Source: JBBSWB01 sp038046465
GTDB taxonomy: Archaea > Nanobdellota > Nanobdellia > Woesearchaeales > GW2011-AR9
Reading direction: 5' to 3'
Assembly (NCBI GenBank): GCA_038046465.1
Contig: JBBSWB010000014.1
Coordinates: 1 to 10,795 of the forward strand
Length of the DNA stretch: 10,795 bases
Shown here: positions 4,604-10,795 of the stretch, piece by piece
Layout: the number at the start of each line of letters is the position of its first letter
How positions within the stretch are numbered: position 1 is the first letter of the stretch
Made by a program: the position numbers and the translations under genes
The notes under the pieces: generated by a model
Told to the model about the DNA's origin: nothing
The model's database searches: none
Seen by the model: the letters and a program-made list of their open reading frames with translations, nothing else

Positions 4604-6340
4604 TTACATCTTTTTTAGTGCAGCGATGCCTAATAAATTTAATCCGTTATCTAAAACTTGTCGTACACAGTCCACTAATAATACTCTTGATTTCATGAGG
4701 TTCTTTTGCTCAGATATTACCGGGCACTGATGATAAAATTCATTAAAGGATTGCGCTAAAGCAATCAAGTATTGAGCAATCAAATGGGGTTTCTGAGTTT
4801 GAGCTGCTTTCTCAACTACTTCTGGAAATTTATACAGATGTCTTATTACTGCTATTTCTTCTGGCAAGTTAAAAGCGTCAAAATTAATATGTTTAGTAAT
4901 GGTTAAATTATTAGCAAAAGCTAAATTGTTAGTAAGAGTTAAATCGTTTGCTTTTTCTAGGATTGAACAAGCCCGGGCATGAGTGTATTGAAGATAAGGG
5001 CCAGTTTCTCCTTCAAAGCTAAGGGATTTTTCTGGATTAAAGACTAGGTCTTTTACTGCATCAGTCTGCAGCATGAAAAATTTAATTGCTGCTAAGGAAA
5101 TAGATTCAGCTCGTTCTTTTACTTCCTGGCTGCCGAGATCTTTGTGCCGCAGCAATATTTCTTTTTCAGCTAAAGCAGAAACTTCGTCCATAATATCGTC
5201 AGCATCAATAACCGTGCCTTCTCTTGATTTCATTCGTCCGGAAGGAAGGTGGACTAACCCATAACTAAGATGATACATATTCTTAGCATATTTTTTTTCT
5301 AATAATTCTAAAATTTTAAACAACTGCTGAAAATGAAGGCGCTGTTCAGACGCAACCACATAAATCATTTTATCAAATTTAAAATCTTGGTATCTTAGAT
5401 TAGCTAAATACATATCTTGAGTGATATAAACCGAAGTTTCATCTTTTCGCAGCAGCACTTTATTGGTAAACTTATATTTTTCTAACGGAGCAATAATATT
5501 TCCGGCCGGATCAATTTCAAAGATTTTCTTTTTTAATCCTTCCTGCACTAAATCTTTTCCGTGTTGATAATACTGTGATTCAAAATATTCTTTAACAAAC
5601 TTTATTCCAAACCGATGGTAAGTTTCCGCAAAACCCTCTAGGACCCAAGAATTCATTTTTTTCCAGACCGTTTTTATTTCTTTATCTCCTTGCTCCCATT
5701 TTAACAGCAGCTCCTGTGCTTCCTGTTTTAAGTTTTCATCTTCCTGGGCTTTTTTTGAGAATAGGACATAATAATCGCCTACAAAGTGGTCTCCTTTCTT
5801 GTCCGGAGATTTATTATTCCCCCACTTAAGATAAGCCAGCATCGATTGGCAGATGTGAATGCCCCGATCATTAACAATATTTACAGGAAATACTTCATTT
5901 CCTTGAAAAGATAAAATTCTACAGACGGAATTGCCCAAAGCCATATTCCGAAGATGCCCCAAATGCAACGGCTTATTGGTGTTAGGGCCGCAGTATTCAA
6001 CCACAATTTTTTGGCTTTTATTTTTATTATCACTTTTTTTACCATAATTTTTGGCCTGCTGATAGATGGTCGTAAGCGTCTGCTCCGCCAAAGAATGATT
6101 CTTGAGAAAGAAATTCAAGTAAGCTCCGGCAACTTCTATTTTAGAAATATATTCGGGCAGTTTTATTTTTTCTTTAAGTTTTTGCGCTTCTTCCTGCGGA
6201 TTTTTGCCTAGTTTAAAACAGGGGAAAGCATAGTCGCCCAATTTTGGATCTGGAGGAACAGTTAGCAAAGCAGCTAATTCTTCTGTGGTCAAGCGCGTTT
6301 CTTTAACTAACAGTTCAATAATCTTGCTTTGAAAATCCAT
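4604..6340 (-). CDS. argS: arginyl-tRNA synthetase
   Basis: 578 residues, class I aminoacyl-tRNA synthetase that joins arginine to tRNA-Arg using ATP. The N-terminal add-on domain (about 1-100) recognises the tRNA D-loop. The catalytic domain has E-Y-C-G-P-N-T-N-K-P-L-H-L-G-H-L-R-N (115-132) with the HIGH-type H-L-G-H, and the KMSKS-type loop is G-R-M-K-S-R-E-G (368-375). The C-terminal helical DALR anticodon-binding domain starts at G-E-T-G-P-Y-L-Q-Y-T-H-A-R (444-456). Residues 467-484 are three 6-residue repeats, L-T-L-T-N-N, L-A-F-A-N-N and L-T-I-T-K-H, an uncommon insertion. A TATA box at 6361-6372, 26 nt before the ATG, points to leaderless transcription. The cysteine-cluster gene follows closely. 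Notably, a tRNA-Arg whose D- and T-loops must be spliced lies 1.7 kb away. Confidence 0.97.
   Translation of the reverse strand: MDFQSKIIELLVKETRLTTEELAALLTVPPDPKLGDYAFPCFKLGKNPQEEAQKLKEKIKLPEYISKIEVAGAYLNFFLKNHSLAEQTLTTIYQQAKNYGKKSDNKNKSQKIVVEYCGPNTNKPLHLGHLRNMALGNSVCRILSFQGNEVFPVNIVNDRGIHICQSMLAYLKWGNNKSPDKKGDHFVGDYYVLFSKKAQEDENLKQEAQELLLKWEQGDKEIKTVWKKMNSWVLEGFAETYHRFGIKFVKEYFESQYYQHGKDLVQEGLKKKIFEIDPAGNIIAPLEKYKFTNKVLLRKDETSVYITQDMYLANLRYQDFKFDKMIYVVASEQRLHFQQLFKILELLEKKYAKNMYHLSYGLVHLPSGRMKSREGTVIDADDIMDEVSALAEKEILLRHKDLGSQEVKERAESISLAAIKFFMLQTDAVKDLVFNPEKSLSFEGETGPYLQYTHARACSILEKANDLTLTNNLAFANNLTITKHINFDAFNLPEEIAVIRHLYKFPEVVEKAAQTQKPHLIAQYLIALAQSFNEFYHQCPVISEQKNLMKSRVLLVDCVRQVLDNGLNLLGIAALKKM
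4889..4942 (-). repeat. three 18-bp tandem repeats inside argS
   Basis: Units at 4925-4942, 4907-4924 and 4889-4906 each encode a 6-residue unit of the form L-T/A-L/F/I-T/A-N-N (the third ends K-H). The units keep the reading frame but have diverged at the DNA level. They lie in the anticodon-binding domain of ArgRS, probably in a surface loop between helices. Confidence 0.65.
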
Positions 6341-6360
6341 TAAGAATCAGAAAGAGAGAC

Positions 6361-6372
6361 TATTTATATATT
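6361..6372 (-). promoter_or_regulatory. TATA box of argS
   Basis: On the minus strand ATATATAAATA lies with its centre about 26 nt upstream of the argS ATG at 6340. No Shine-Dalgarno sequence is present between, so a leaderless mRNA is expected. Confidence 0.65.
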
Positions 6373-6437
6373 TTATCAGAAATATTATTTTTTTATACTG
6401 ATTAGTGCAAGAAATAAATTACGAGATAAAATAAGCT

Positions 6438-7124
6438 TTAAATCTTTTTATGATTATTCTTTTTATCTAAGATAAACATTTTAGCTTTCCCACCACAAAA
6501 ACCAGAGATTAAATTTCCGGCTTCATCAACTACTTCTTTAATTTTTTTAGTCGTCAAGGGCGGCAGTGCATCCAAATGGATTAAAGCTGCAGTTGATTTA
6601 GTGCTTAAAGCGGTTTTGGGATTTTTCCAGTAATCTAATTTTGTTCCCAGAATAGTTTTAGAGTCGTGGCAATAAAATATACCCTCAGTTAAATCCGGCG
6701 ATAATCTCTTTTTTTCTTTTCCAGTGGCGATACTAAAGGTGAACTCTTTATTTATTTTTTTTAGATCATCTATAGCAAAGGGCACAATATTTTTTAGAGC
6801 AAGATAATGAATGAGGTTTGTGAGGGTATCTTTAGCAGCAACACTTTTTCCCGACAACACTTTTTCTAATAACTTTTCCACAGAAGTTTGATAATGTTTA
6901 GCTTTGCGGCCAAATTCCTGCCGGGCAACCGCCCACGGAGAAATTAAATGGTGGCTTTTGACTGTTTCTTTATTAAAAGTTAGCCGAACGAGTTTTTCTG
7001 CTTCATTAAGAAGATGTTTTGATTCTTTTAATTTTGTTCGGTTATCAATATCCGTAACCGCAATAAAAGCAATTTTTAAATTAGGGTATCTATGAAATAC
7101 TTCTTTTTTTATGCGAATATCCAT
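6438..7124 (-). CDS. stand-alone B3/B4 tRNA-binding-domain protein (COG3382-like)
   Basis: 228 residues resembling the free-standing B3/B4 domains related to the editing module of the phenylalanyl-tRNA synthetase beta chain. Recognisable parts are the early strand F-I-A-V-T-D-I-D (20-27), W-A-V-A-R-Q-E-F-G (64-72), the stretch K-D-T-L-T-N-L-I-H-Y-L-A-L-K-N-I-V-P-F (98-116) corresponding to the family's S-x-x-N-L-x-x-A-x-x-L-x-x-x-L-P-I, and the later W-K-N-P-K-T-A-L-S-T-K-S-T (166-178). B3/B4 pockets hydrolyse mischarged tRNA in PheRS; for the single-domain proteins the substrate is not settled. The gene has a GAGGA ribosome-binding sequence (7128-7132, minus strand) close to the ATG and a TATA-like box at 7155-7165. 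It is followed by argS on the same strand about 97 nt later, a context that fits a tRNA-related role. Confidence 0.8.
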   Translation of the reverse strand: MDIRIKKEVFHRYPNLKIAFIAVTDIDNRTKLKESKHLLNEAEKLVRLTFNKETVKSHHLISPWAVARQEFGRKAKHYQTSVEKLLEKVLSGKSVAAKDTLTNLIHYLALKNIVPFAIDDLKKINKEFTFSIATGKEKKRLSPDLTEGIFYCHDSKTILGTKLDYWKNPKTALSTKSTAALIHLDALPPLTTKKIKEVVDEAGNLISGFCGGKAKMFILDKKNNHKKI

Positions 7125-7194
7125 GTTTCCTCTTTTAAAGGATTAATATCTAAGAATTTAAATAATCTTCGATTTTTAGGCACTATCCGTTTTA

Positions 7195-7228
7195 TGAGTG
7201 ATACATTTCTCAAATCACTCACTTTTTT
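7195..7228 (+). terminator. hairpin followed by six T
   Basis: TGAGTGAT (7195-7202) and ATCACTCA (7214-7221) form a perfect 8-bp stem with an 11-nt loop, followed by C and six T (7223-7228) on the + strand. It has the shape of an intrinsic terminator, although no + strand gene lies upstream. The palindromic half-sites might alternatively be an operator. Confidence 0.4.
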
Positions 7229-7342
7229 CTTAGTTCTATTTTTGGACTTACAAGAAATGCAGTAGAGAGGAGCTTAAAACAAGAATATTTCTTAACTACT
7301 CGCCAAAGCTAATTACAAAAACGAGCAAAATCACTCACTTTT
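7212..7342. repeat. 15-nt direct repeat pair
   Basis: AAATCACTCACTTTT occurs at 7212-7226 and again at 7328-7342, exactly 116 bp apart. The first copy forms the right arm of the hairpin at 7195-7221; the second copy lacks the matching left arm. Confidence 0.6.
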
Positions 7343-7395
7343 CGAATTGTGCCTTTGATATTGGTTTGTTATCAAATAATTATCAAAACACAAAG

Positions 7396-7421
7396 AAAAA
7401 AAATAAAAAAAATAAAAAAAA
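7396..7421 (-). terminator. strong T-tract terminator of the small membrane protein gene
   Basis: On the minus strand three runs of eight T, each separated by a single A, begin one nucleotide after the stop codon (7423-7425). This is a textbook archaeal T-tract terminator but unusually long. A small hairpin at 7354-7376 follows it. The strength suits a highly transcribed gene. Confidence 0.75.
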
Positions 7422-7422
7422 C

Positions 7423-7794
7423 TTAATTTTCAGCTAAATTAATAACTGCTTTTATTCCAACAATTACTGCTGAAGGTACGATGAAAGCCATTAAACTGGA
7501 TAAGATGCTCTCAAGGTAAGGGCCAATAAATTGCACAGCAATTAATGAACCTTTACTAAGGCTAGTTACAACTACAATTGCAGTTACAAATAACACATAG
7601 CTTTCAGCTTCTTTGGGGGTAATATTAAAGAATCCAACCACAACCCCTGCTAGTATCAATAAACTAACTAACCACGGCGTTATTTCTGGCGGAAGCATTG
7701 CTGAAATTAACCCCAGCACTAAAGCGATTACTACACCGATTGTAAAAGCGTAAGTAATCACTTTGTTAACAACTTTCTTAGCTGCTTGAACCAT
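7423..7794 (-). CDS. small four-helix membrane protein, probably highly expressed
   Basis: 123 residues. An amphipathic basic N-terminus (M-V-Q-A-A-K-K-V-V-N-K) is followed by four hydrophobic helices at about 13-34, 40-58, 65-81 and 98-119. Charged residues are few and sit in the loops (P-P-E near 35, P-K-E-A-E near 60). I do not recognise the family and see no enzyme motif. A perfect GGAGGT ribosome-binding sequence (7805-7810, minus strand) lies 10 nt before the ATG. TATA-like elements lie at 7815-7832 and 7867-7878, of which only the farther one would put the ribosome-binding site inside the mRNA. A three-fold T8 terminator directly follows the stop. Together these point to an abundant membrane component. 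It is divergent from the large surface-protein gene. Confidence 0.8.
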   Translation of the reverse strand: MVQAAKKVVNKVITYAFTIGVVIALVLGLISAMLPPEITPWLVSLLILAGVVVGFFNITPKEAESYVLFVTAIVVVTSLSKGSLIAVQFIGPYLESILSSLMAFIVPSAVIVGIKAVINLAEN

Positions 7795-7804
7795 TTTGTC
7801 TAAA

Positions 7805-7810
7805 ACCTCC
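7805..7810 (-). promoter_or_regulatory. strong Shine-Dalgarno site
   Basis: GGAGGT on the minus strand, 10 nt before the ATG at 7794, is the best ribosome-binding site of the window. It contrasts with the leaderless genes and fixes the start of the small membrane protein. Confidence 0.8.
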
Positions 7811-7866
7811 TTTTTTTAAATATATATTTAAACATCAATATACGTAAGAGGTAATAAAATCTTAAA

Positions 7867-7878
7867 GATATATAAATG
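7867..7878 (-). promoter_or_regulatory. candidate TATA box for the small membrane protein gene
   Basis: CATTTATATATC on the minus strand would start transcription near 7845, giving a leader of about 50 nt that contains the GGAGGT site. The closer A+T-rich box at 7815-7832 would start transcription downstream of the site, so this one is preferred. Confidence 0.45.
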
Positions 7879-7920
7879 TTTTCTTTCCGCTTCTTCCTCA
7901 TTTTAATCCAAAACAAACAA

Positions 7921-7934
7921 TAAATATATAAACC
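7921..7934 (+). promoter_or_regulatory. TATA box of the surface-protein gene
   Basis: TAAATATATAAACC lies about 40 nt before the ATG at 7969 and predicts a start near 7953. The short leader would hold GAGGT (7961-7965), 3 nt from the ATG. Confidence 0.55.
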
Positions 7935-7968
7935 AAAAAATAATCTTCTCTCTATTAAAAGAGGTACT

Positions 7969-9684
7969 ATGAAAAAAAGCAGTCTTTGCTTAGTGTTTGG
8001 AATAGTTTTTTTGCTGTTAGCAGTTTCTTCTTTAGCTGATTTTGATACCGAAGTTCCTTGCGCAGATACGGGAGATCTGCCTGATTATGATTGTTCGGGA
8101 TATTTTAAAGATATAGAAATAGAAGGGCAGTTTTATTGTGATAAATTAACTGGAAATTGTTTTCTTAATGAAACTGAAGAAGAGCTCGTTCCAGTTTCTA
8201 ACCAATCAGAGCCGTTACCCGTACCGCCCGTAGAAGCTTCAACTATGGAGCAAAAAATAACTTTGTTAGAAGAAGATTTAAAGAATCTTCAAAACACTTT
8301 AGCAACGGCTACTTCTGGAATCAGCTTGACCAATACCGAAATTAATACGCTTAAAGGAGAATTAACTAATCTAAAAAGTAATTTTGCCAGTTTAAAAAAT
8401 GATTTCCAACAAGGTATAGATTCTGTAGGCTCGCAAACTAATACCTTAGCAACCGGATTATCCAGCCTGCAAACAGAAATAGAAGAAACCCAAACTACTT
8501 TAGATTCCGTGCAAGAAACCTTAAACCAGCGAAAAACAATTACTTGGATTTTAATTATTTCTGCGATTGTCTTTTTAGTTGCCGGGGGCGTAATTTATTA
8601 TATTACTCGGAAAAAAACTGGCGCTTTAGATCCCGAAATTGTAAATTATATTACTAAACACATTAAACAGGGGAAAAAATATGCCGATTTAAAGAAAGAA
8701 TTACTTAAAGCTGGCTGGGGAGAAGAAGAGATTAAATGGGCTTACCAGGAAACGGCTAAACATAATTATGAAAAATTTAAAGCAAATGCTCCTCGTCCAG
8801 CTCTGATAGAAGAAAAATCTGAAGAAATTGGTACAGGAACTAAAACAGTTGACTTTGCAAAAACAGCTGATTTCGCCATAACTGGAACTAAAGAAACTAA
8901 AAGTGCAAAAAGAACCGAAAAAATAAAACCAGGAATAACTCAAGATTCAAAAAAAATAATCAGCATTGCCGTCGTTAGTGTTTTATTAATTATTGGAGTA
9001 ATCTTTTTACTTCAGGGAACGATTGGAAAAGCTATCTTTTTCCAAGGATCCTTTGAACAAAGTAAACCTTTTATCTGTACTCCCCCACACATTGTTACCG
9101 AGGGGGGCTGCTGTTTAGACGTTAACAATAATACCATTTGTGACACTACTGAAGGATACGATGCAGAAAAAGCAGCTACCAGTGCAGAAGTGTGTGATGA
9201 TCACCGCGAGTGTACAGCTAATGAATTCTGTATTGACAGTAAATGTATAGTCTATGATGAAACTTCTCTTTATAATGTAACTAACTGCCCAGGAACCAGC
9301 TGTAACATTAAAGATATTCAAATCTTAACTAGCGATGGGGAAAGCTATAAAGTACATGGTCGGCAAGGAAGTTATGCAGCTGCTGGCGCATTGGCTTGGA
9401 CGGTTCGCCCCATACCTAATTATTGCGGAGGAAAAAACATTGCTGTTCCGATTGAGATTATCAAGAAAGATTTAGTTTGTTATGATTCACAGGAAAAAGC
9501 AATTTCTTGCGACCAAAAAGCTTTAGTGGTTAAAACCAGAAGCGAAATCGTTAGCAAAGAAATTATCACTCTCAAAGTAGGGCAGACCAGTAAAAAATTA
9601 ATCCATCCTAATCCTTTAATTGAAAAAAAATTAAATGGATATACGCTTACGTTGCAATTTTTCAATGAATTCTGTTTTGGGTAA
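7969..9684 (+). CDS. large surface-exposed membrane protein with signal peptide, coiled coil and Cys-rich ectodomains
   Basis: 571 residues. Residues 1-23 form a signal peptide. A small extracellular part with four Cys (31, 42, 57, 64) follows, then a Pro-rich linker and a long coiled coil (about 94-188). A membrane helix spans 190-213. The predicted cytoplasmic part (214-328) has a helical module around 222-262 (K-Q-G-K-K-Y-A-D-L-K-K-E-L-L-K-A-G-W, then E-E-E-I-K) and a Lys/Thr/Ala-rich linker. A second helix spans 329-349. The outer C-terminal region has G-G-C-C-L-D-V-N-N-N-T-I-C-D (379-392), whose D-V-N-N-N spacing resembles a calcium-loop, and more Cys at 409, 415, 421, 426, 440, 445, 486, 504, 514 and 569. 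Both ends should face outside with a cytoplasmic loop, a plan suited to sensing or cell-surface contact. No enzyme motif is visible. The start is supported by GAGGT at 7961-7965. Confidence 0.8.
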   Translation: MKKSSLCLVFGIVFLLLAVSSLADFDTEVPCADTGDLPDYDCSGYFKDIEIEGQFYCDKLTGNCFLNETEEELVPVSNQSEPLPVPPVEASTMEQKITLLEEDLKNLQNTLATATSGISLTNTEINTLKGELTNLKSNFASLKNDFQQGIDSVGSQTNTLATGLSSLQTEIEETQTTLDSVQETLNQRKTITWILIISAIVFLVAGGVIYYITRKKTGALDPEIVNYITKHIKQGKKYADLKKELLKAGWGEEEIKWAYQETAKHNYEKFKANAPRPALIEEKSEEIGTGTKTVDFAKTADFAITGTKETKSAKRTEKIKPGITQDSKKIISIAVVSVLLIIGVIFLLQGTIGKAIFFQGSFEQSKPFICTPPHIVTEGGCCLDVNNNTICDTTEGYDAEKAATSAEVCDDHRECTANEFCIDSKCIVYDETSLYNVTNCPGTSCNIKDIQILTSDGESYKVHGRQGSYAAAGALAWTVRPIPNYCGGKNIAVPIEIIKKDLVCYDSQEKAISCDQKALVVKTRSEIVSKEIITLKVGQTSKKLIHPNPLIEKKLNGYTLTLQFFNEFCFG

Positions 9685-9720
9685 ACTTTTATTTAAGAAA
9701 AAAATGAATAAAAATGATTC

Positions 9721-10413
9721 TCATTCGAACAAATCTGCAGATTCACGAAATATAAATACTAAATATTTATCTTTTTCTTCTTTTGATTCTAAATAATAGT
9801 TCTTTAAATCACTTTCTAAAAGAATTTTAATCTGTTTACAAGTTTCAATCGCTGATTTATAACTAAATAAGATTATTGCATCTGGATTGTTTGCTTGTAA
9901 TTTAATATTTATTTCTTGTACTTTCTTTTCGGGAGAATCGGTGGATTTAATAAATAAAAAAAATTTATCTACGTTTAGCAATATATTTTCTACTGATTCG
10001 ATTATTTGATGTTCTGAATGAGCTTTGCTTGCAATGCTCCCGACAAATTCTGTAAGAATGCCATTTTGAACAACCTCTGCAACATGTACTCCTTTAGCCC
10101 CGTATTTATTCACAATTTTATTTTTTAAATCTTGTAATTGTTCTGGTTTTGATTCTAATTTTCTTAATGTTAATCCCAATTGAACTAATATTTTTAAGTT
10201 TTTATCTTTAAGATACTGTTTGCAAAGTGACCAGTCTCCACTTTTAAGTTGCTCTTTAACTAAATCGATTGTTTCTTTATTATTAATAAAAATTAATTTT
10301 TTATCAAGAAAATTTTTAGCTAAAGTTTTTATTTCTTCTTTTCCCCAAGAAAGAACCCCTTTAGTTACTCCCTCGGCAACATTAGGTATTAAACTCTGTT
10401 CTTTAGAATGCAT
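9721..10413 (-). CDS. hypothetical mostly helical protein, second gene of a coupled pair
   Basis: About 230 residues when started at ATG 10411-10413. A longer frame begins at 10428, but the inner ATG is preceded by GAGGAG 7 nt upstream, inside the end of the previous gene, so it is the better start. The two genes then overlap by 11 bp (10403-10413), a sign of translational coupling. The protein is rich in Lys, Glu, Leu and Ile and looks helical, with no membrane helix and no Cys/His cluster. I do not recognise a family. The middle region (V-N-K-Y-G-A-K-G-V-H-V-A-E-V-V) and the later strand P-D-A-I-I-L-F-S-Y are the most ordered-looking parts. A toxin-antitoxin or partner-protein arrangement is conceivable but unsupported by motifs. 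Confidence 0.7.
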   Translation of the reverse strand: MHSKEQSLIPNVAEGVTKGVLSWGKEEIKTLAKNFLDKKLIFINNKETIDLVKEQLKSGDWSLCKQYLKDKNLKILVQLGLTLRKLESKPEQLQDLKNKIVNKYGAKGVHVAEVVQNGILTEFVGSIASKAHSEHQIIESVENILLNVDKFFLFIKSTDSPEKKVQEINIKLQANNPDAIILFSYKSAIETCKQIKILLESDLKNYYLESKEEKDKYLVFIFRESADLFE

Positions 10414-10648
10414 CTGGAAACTCCTCAAGATAGCTAGCTATACTCAAGGGGTTATCATCTAAAATGATTGTACTTCCTGGAAAAATTAACATATTATTAA
10501 TTTTTACTGGCTCATCAATATACCGGTCACAAACTTTAATGCCCCCCTTATCAGTAACAAAAGTCCCATCAGAATCGTACCCTAATTCTTTAAGAAGAAA
10601 TAGTTTACCTTCAGTACTTAGGTTCTTAATACTAATCAATTCAACCAT
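10403..10648 (-). CDS. 81-residue hypothetical protein, first gene of the coupled pair
   Basis: 81 residues from ATG 10646-10648 to TAA 10403-10405. The middle alternates short strands and turns (D-K-G-G-I-K-V-C-D-R-Y-I-D-E-P-V, then L-I-F-P-G-S-T-I-I-L-D-D-N-P), suggesting a small beta-rich fold, and the C-terminus is a short acidic helix (S-Y-L-E-E-F). No family is recognised. An AGAGGTAA ribosome-binding sequence lies 5-12 nt before the ATG and a TATATAAATA box at 10681-10690. A second TATA-like element is at 10718-10727. The following gene starts inside its last codons. Confidence 0.7.
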   Translation of the reverse strand: MVELISIKNLSTEGKLFLLKELGYDSDGTFVTDKGGIKVCDRYIDEPVKINNMLIFPGSTIILDDNPLSIASYLEEFPDAF

Positions 10649-10678
10649 TTTGTTACCTCTTTTTTGGGGATTTGGCTC

Positions 10679-10692
10679 ACTATATAAATATT
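10679..10692 (-). promoter_or_regulatory. TATA box of the coupled hypothetical pair
   Basis: On the minus strand TATTTATATAG lies about 37 nt before the ATG at 10648, with AGAGGTAA between. A second similar element at 10718-10727 could be an alternative promoter. Confidence 0.5.
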
Positions 10693-10795
10693 TCTTAGGT
10701 AAAGAACATATAAATTTGTATATAAACCTTTTGGTAGGTCTGGCTTAGTAGAAAGTCATCTTGAAAATTACTCTTAGGTTGTAGGCTATTAGCCT

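Larger units (their letters stand above)
7125..7422. other. 298-nt non-coding interval
   Basis: No convincing gene is seen on either strand. From left to right it holds the promoter of the B3/B4 gene (7128-7165), a hairpin with a following T-run (7195-7228), two copies of a 15-nt direct repeat (7212-7226 and 7328-7342), a hairpin TTTGATA/TATCAAA (7354-7360 and 7370-7376), and the T-tract terminator of the next gene (7396-7421). A small RNA could be encoded here but I recognise no known family. Confidence 0.5.

Noticed and set aside
7194..7265. 23-codon + strand micro-ORF in the non-coding interval
   Set aside because: It starts inside the hairpin arm, has no ribosome-binding site, and its TATA distance (about 34 nt) does not fit a leaderless start.
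7125..7422. Possible C/D-box small RNA or CRISPR repeats in the gap
   Set aside because: No proper C (RUGAUGA) plus D (CUGA) box pair is seen, and the 15-nt repeat occurs only twice with 101 nt between, which is not a CRISPR array.
10403..10428. Longer start (10428) for the second gene of the coupled pair
   Set aside because: The ATG at 10411-10413 has GAGGAG at a proper distance, whereas the outer ATG has none.
10464..10748. 94-residue + strand open frame at the right end
   Set aside because: It is antisense to the 81-residue gene and its promoter, with no TATA box or ribosome-binding site of its own.
10783..10795. Hairpin AGGCT-ATT-AGCCT at the right edge
   Set aside because: A 5-bp stem cut off by the window edge; not enough sequence to judge.

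Overview
The window looks like part of a DPANN archaeal genome, most likely from the Woesearchaeota/Pacearchaeota side. The evidence is an archaeal-type SRP54, class I ArgRS and COG3382-like B3/B4 protein, A+T-rich DNA, archaeal TATA boxes about 26-28 nt upstream of several start codons (leaderless transcripts), a tRNA gene without encoded CCA that is interrupted outside the anticodon loop, and a surface protein with a Cys-Cys-Leu-Asp-Val-Asn-Asn-Asn type motif. The lineage is inferred from style and not proven.

Left edge (1-860): the 3' end of a G+C-richer gene whose C-terminal domain resembles the variable C-type-lectin domain of diversity-generating retroelement (DGR) targets. It is followed by two small leaderless + strand genes, a HicA-like protein and a 46-residue zinc ribbon, and then by a relic of an srp54 3' end next to two hairpins that share a 12-nt loop sequence.

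860-2956 (minus strand): srp54, a NYN/PIN-like nuclease gene, and a tRNA-Arg(UCG) gene. The tRNA gene folds only if an 18-nt insert is removed from the D-loop and a 34-nt insert from the T-loop. Both inserts sit in bulge-helix-bulge-like structures, and the anticodon loop has no intron.

3042-4157 (plus): a GNAT acetyltransferase and a four-helix membrane protein. 4147-7124 (minus): a B3/B4-domain protein, then argS, then a cysteine-cluster protein 13 nt behind argS. Several genes in the window therefore concern tRNA, and tRNA-Arg and argS lie within 2 kb of each other, though not in one operon.

7125-7422 is non-coding, with a hairpin/T-run, a 15-nt direct repeat and a very strong T-tract terminator. 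7423-7794 (minus) is a small four-helix membrane protein with a strong Shine-Dalgarno sequence, probably highly expressed. Divergent from it, 7969-9684 encodes a 571-residue surface protein with a signal peptide, coiled coil, two membrane helices and Cys-rich ectodomains. 9721-10648 (minus) holds two translationally coupled genes of unknown function.

The two most notable items are the doubly interrupted tRNA-Arg and the likely DGR variable region cut by the left edge. The srp54 tail relic suggests allele replacement by recombination.
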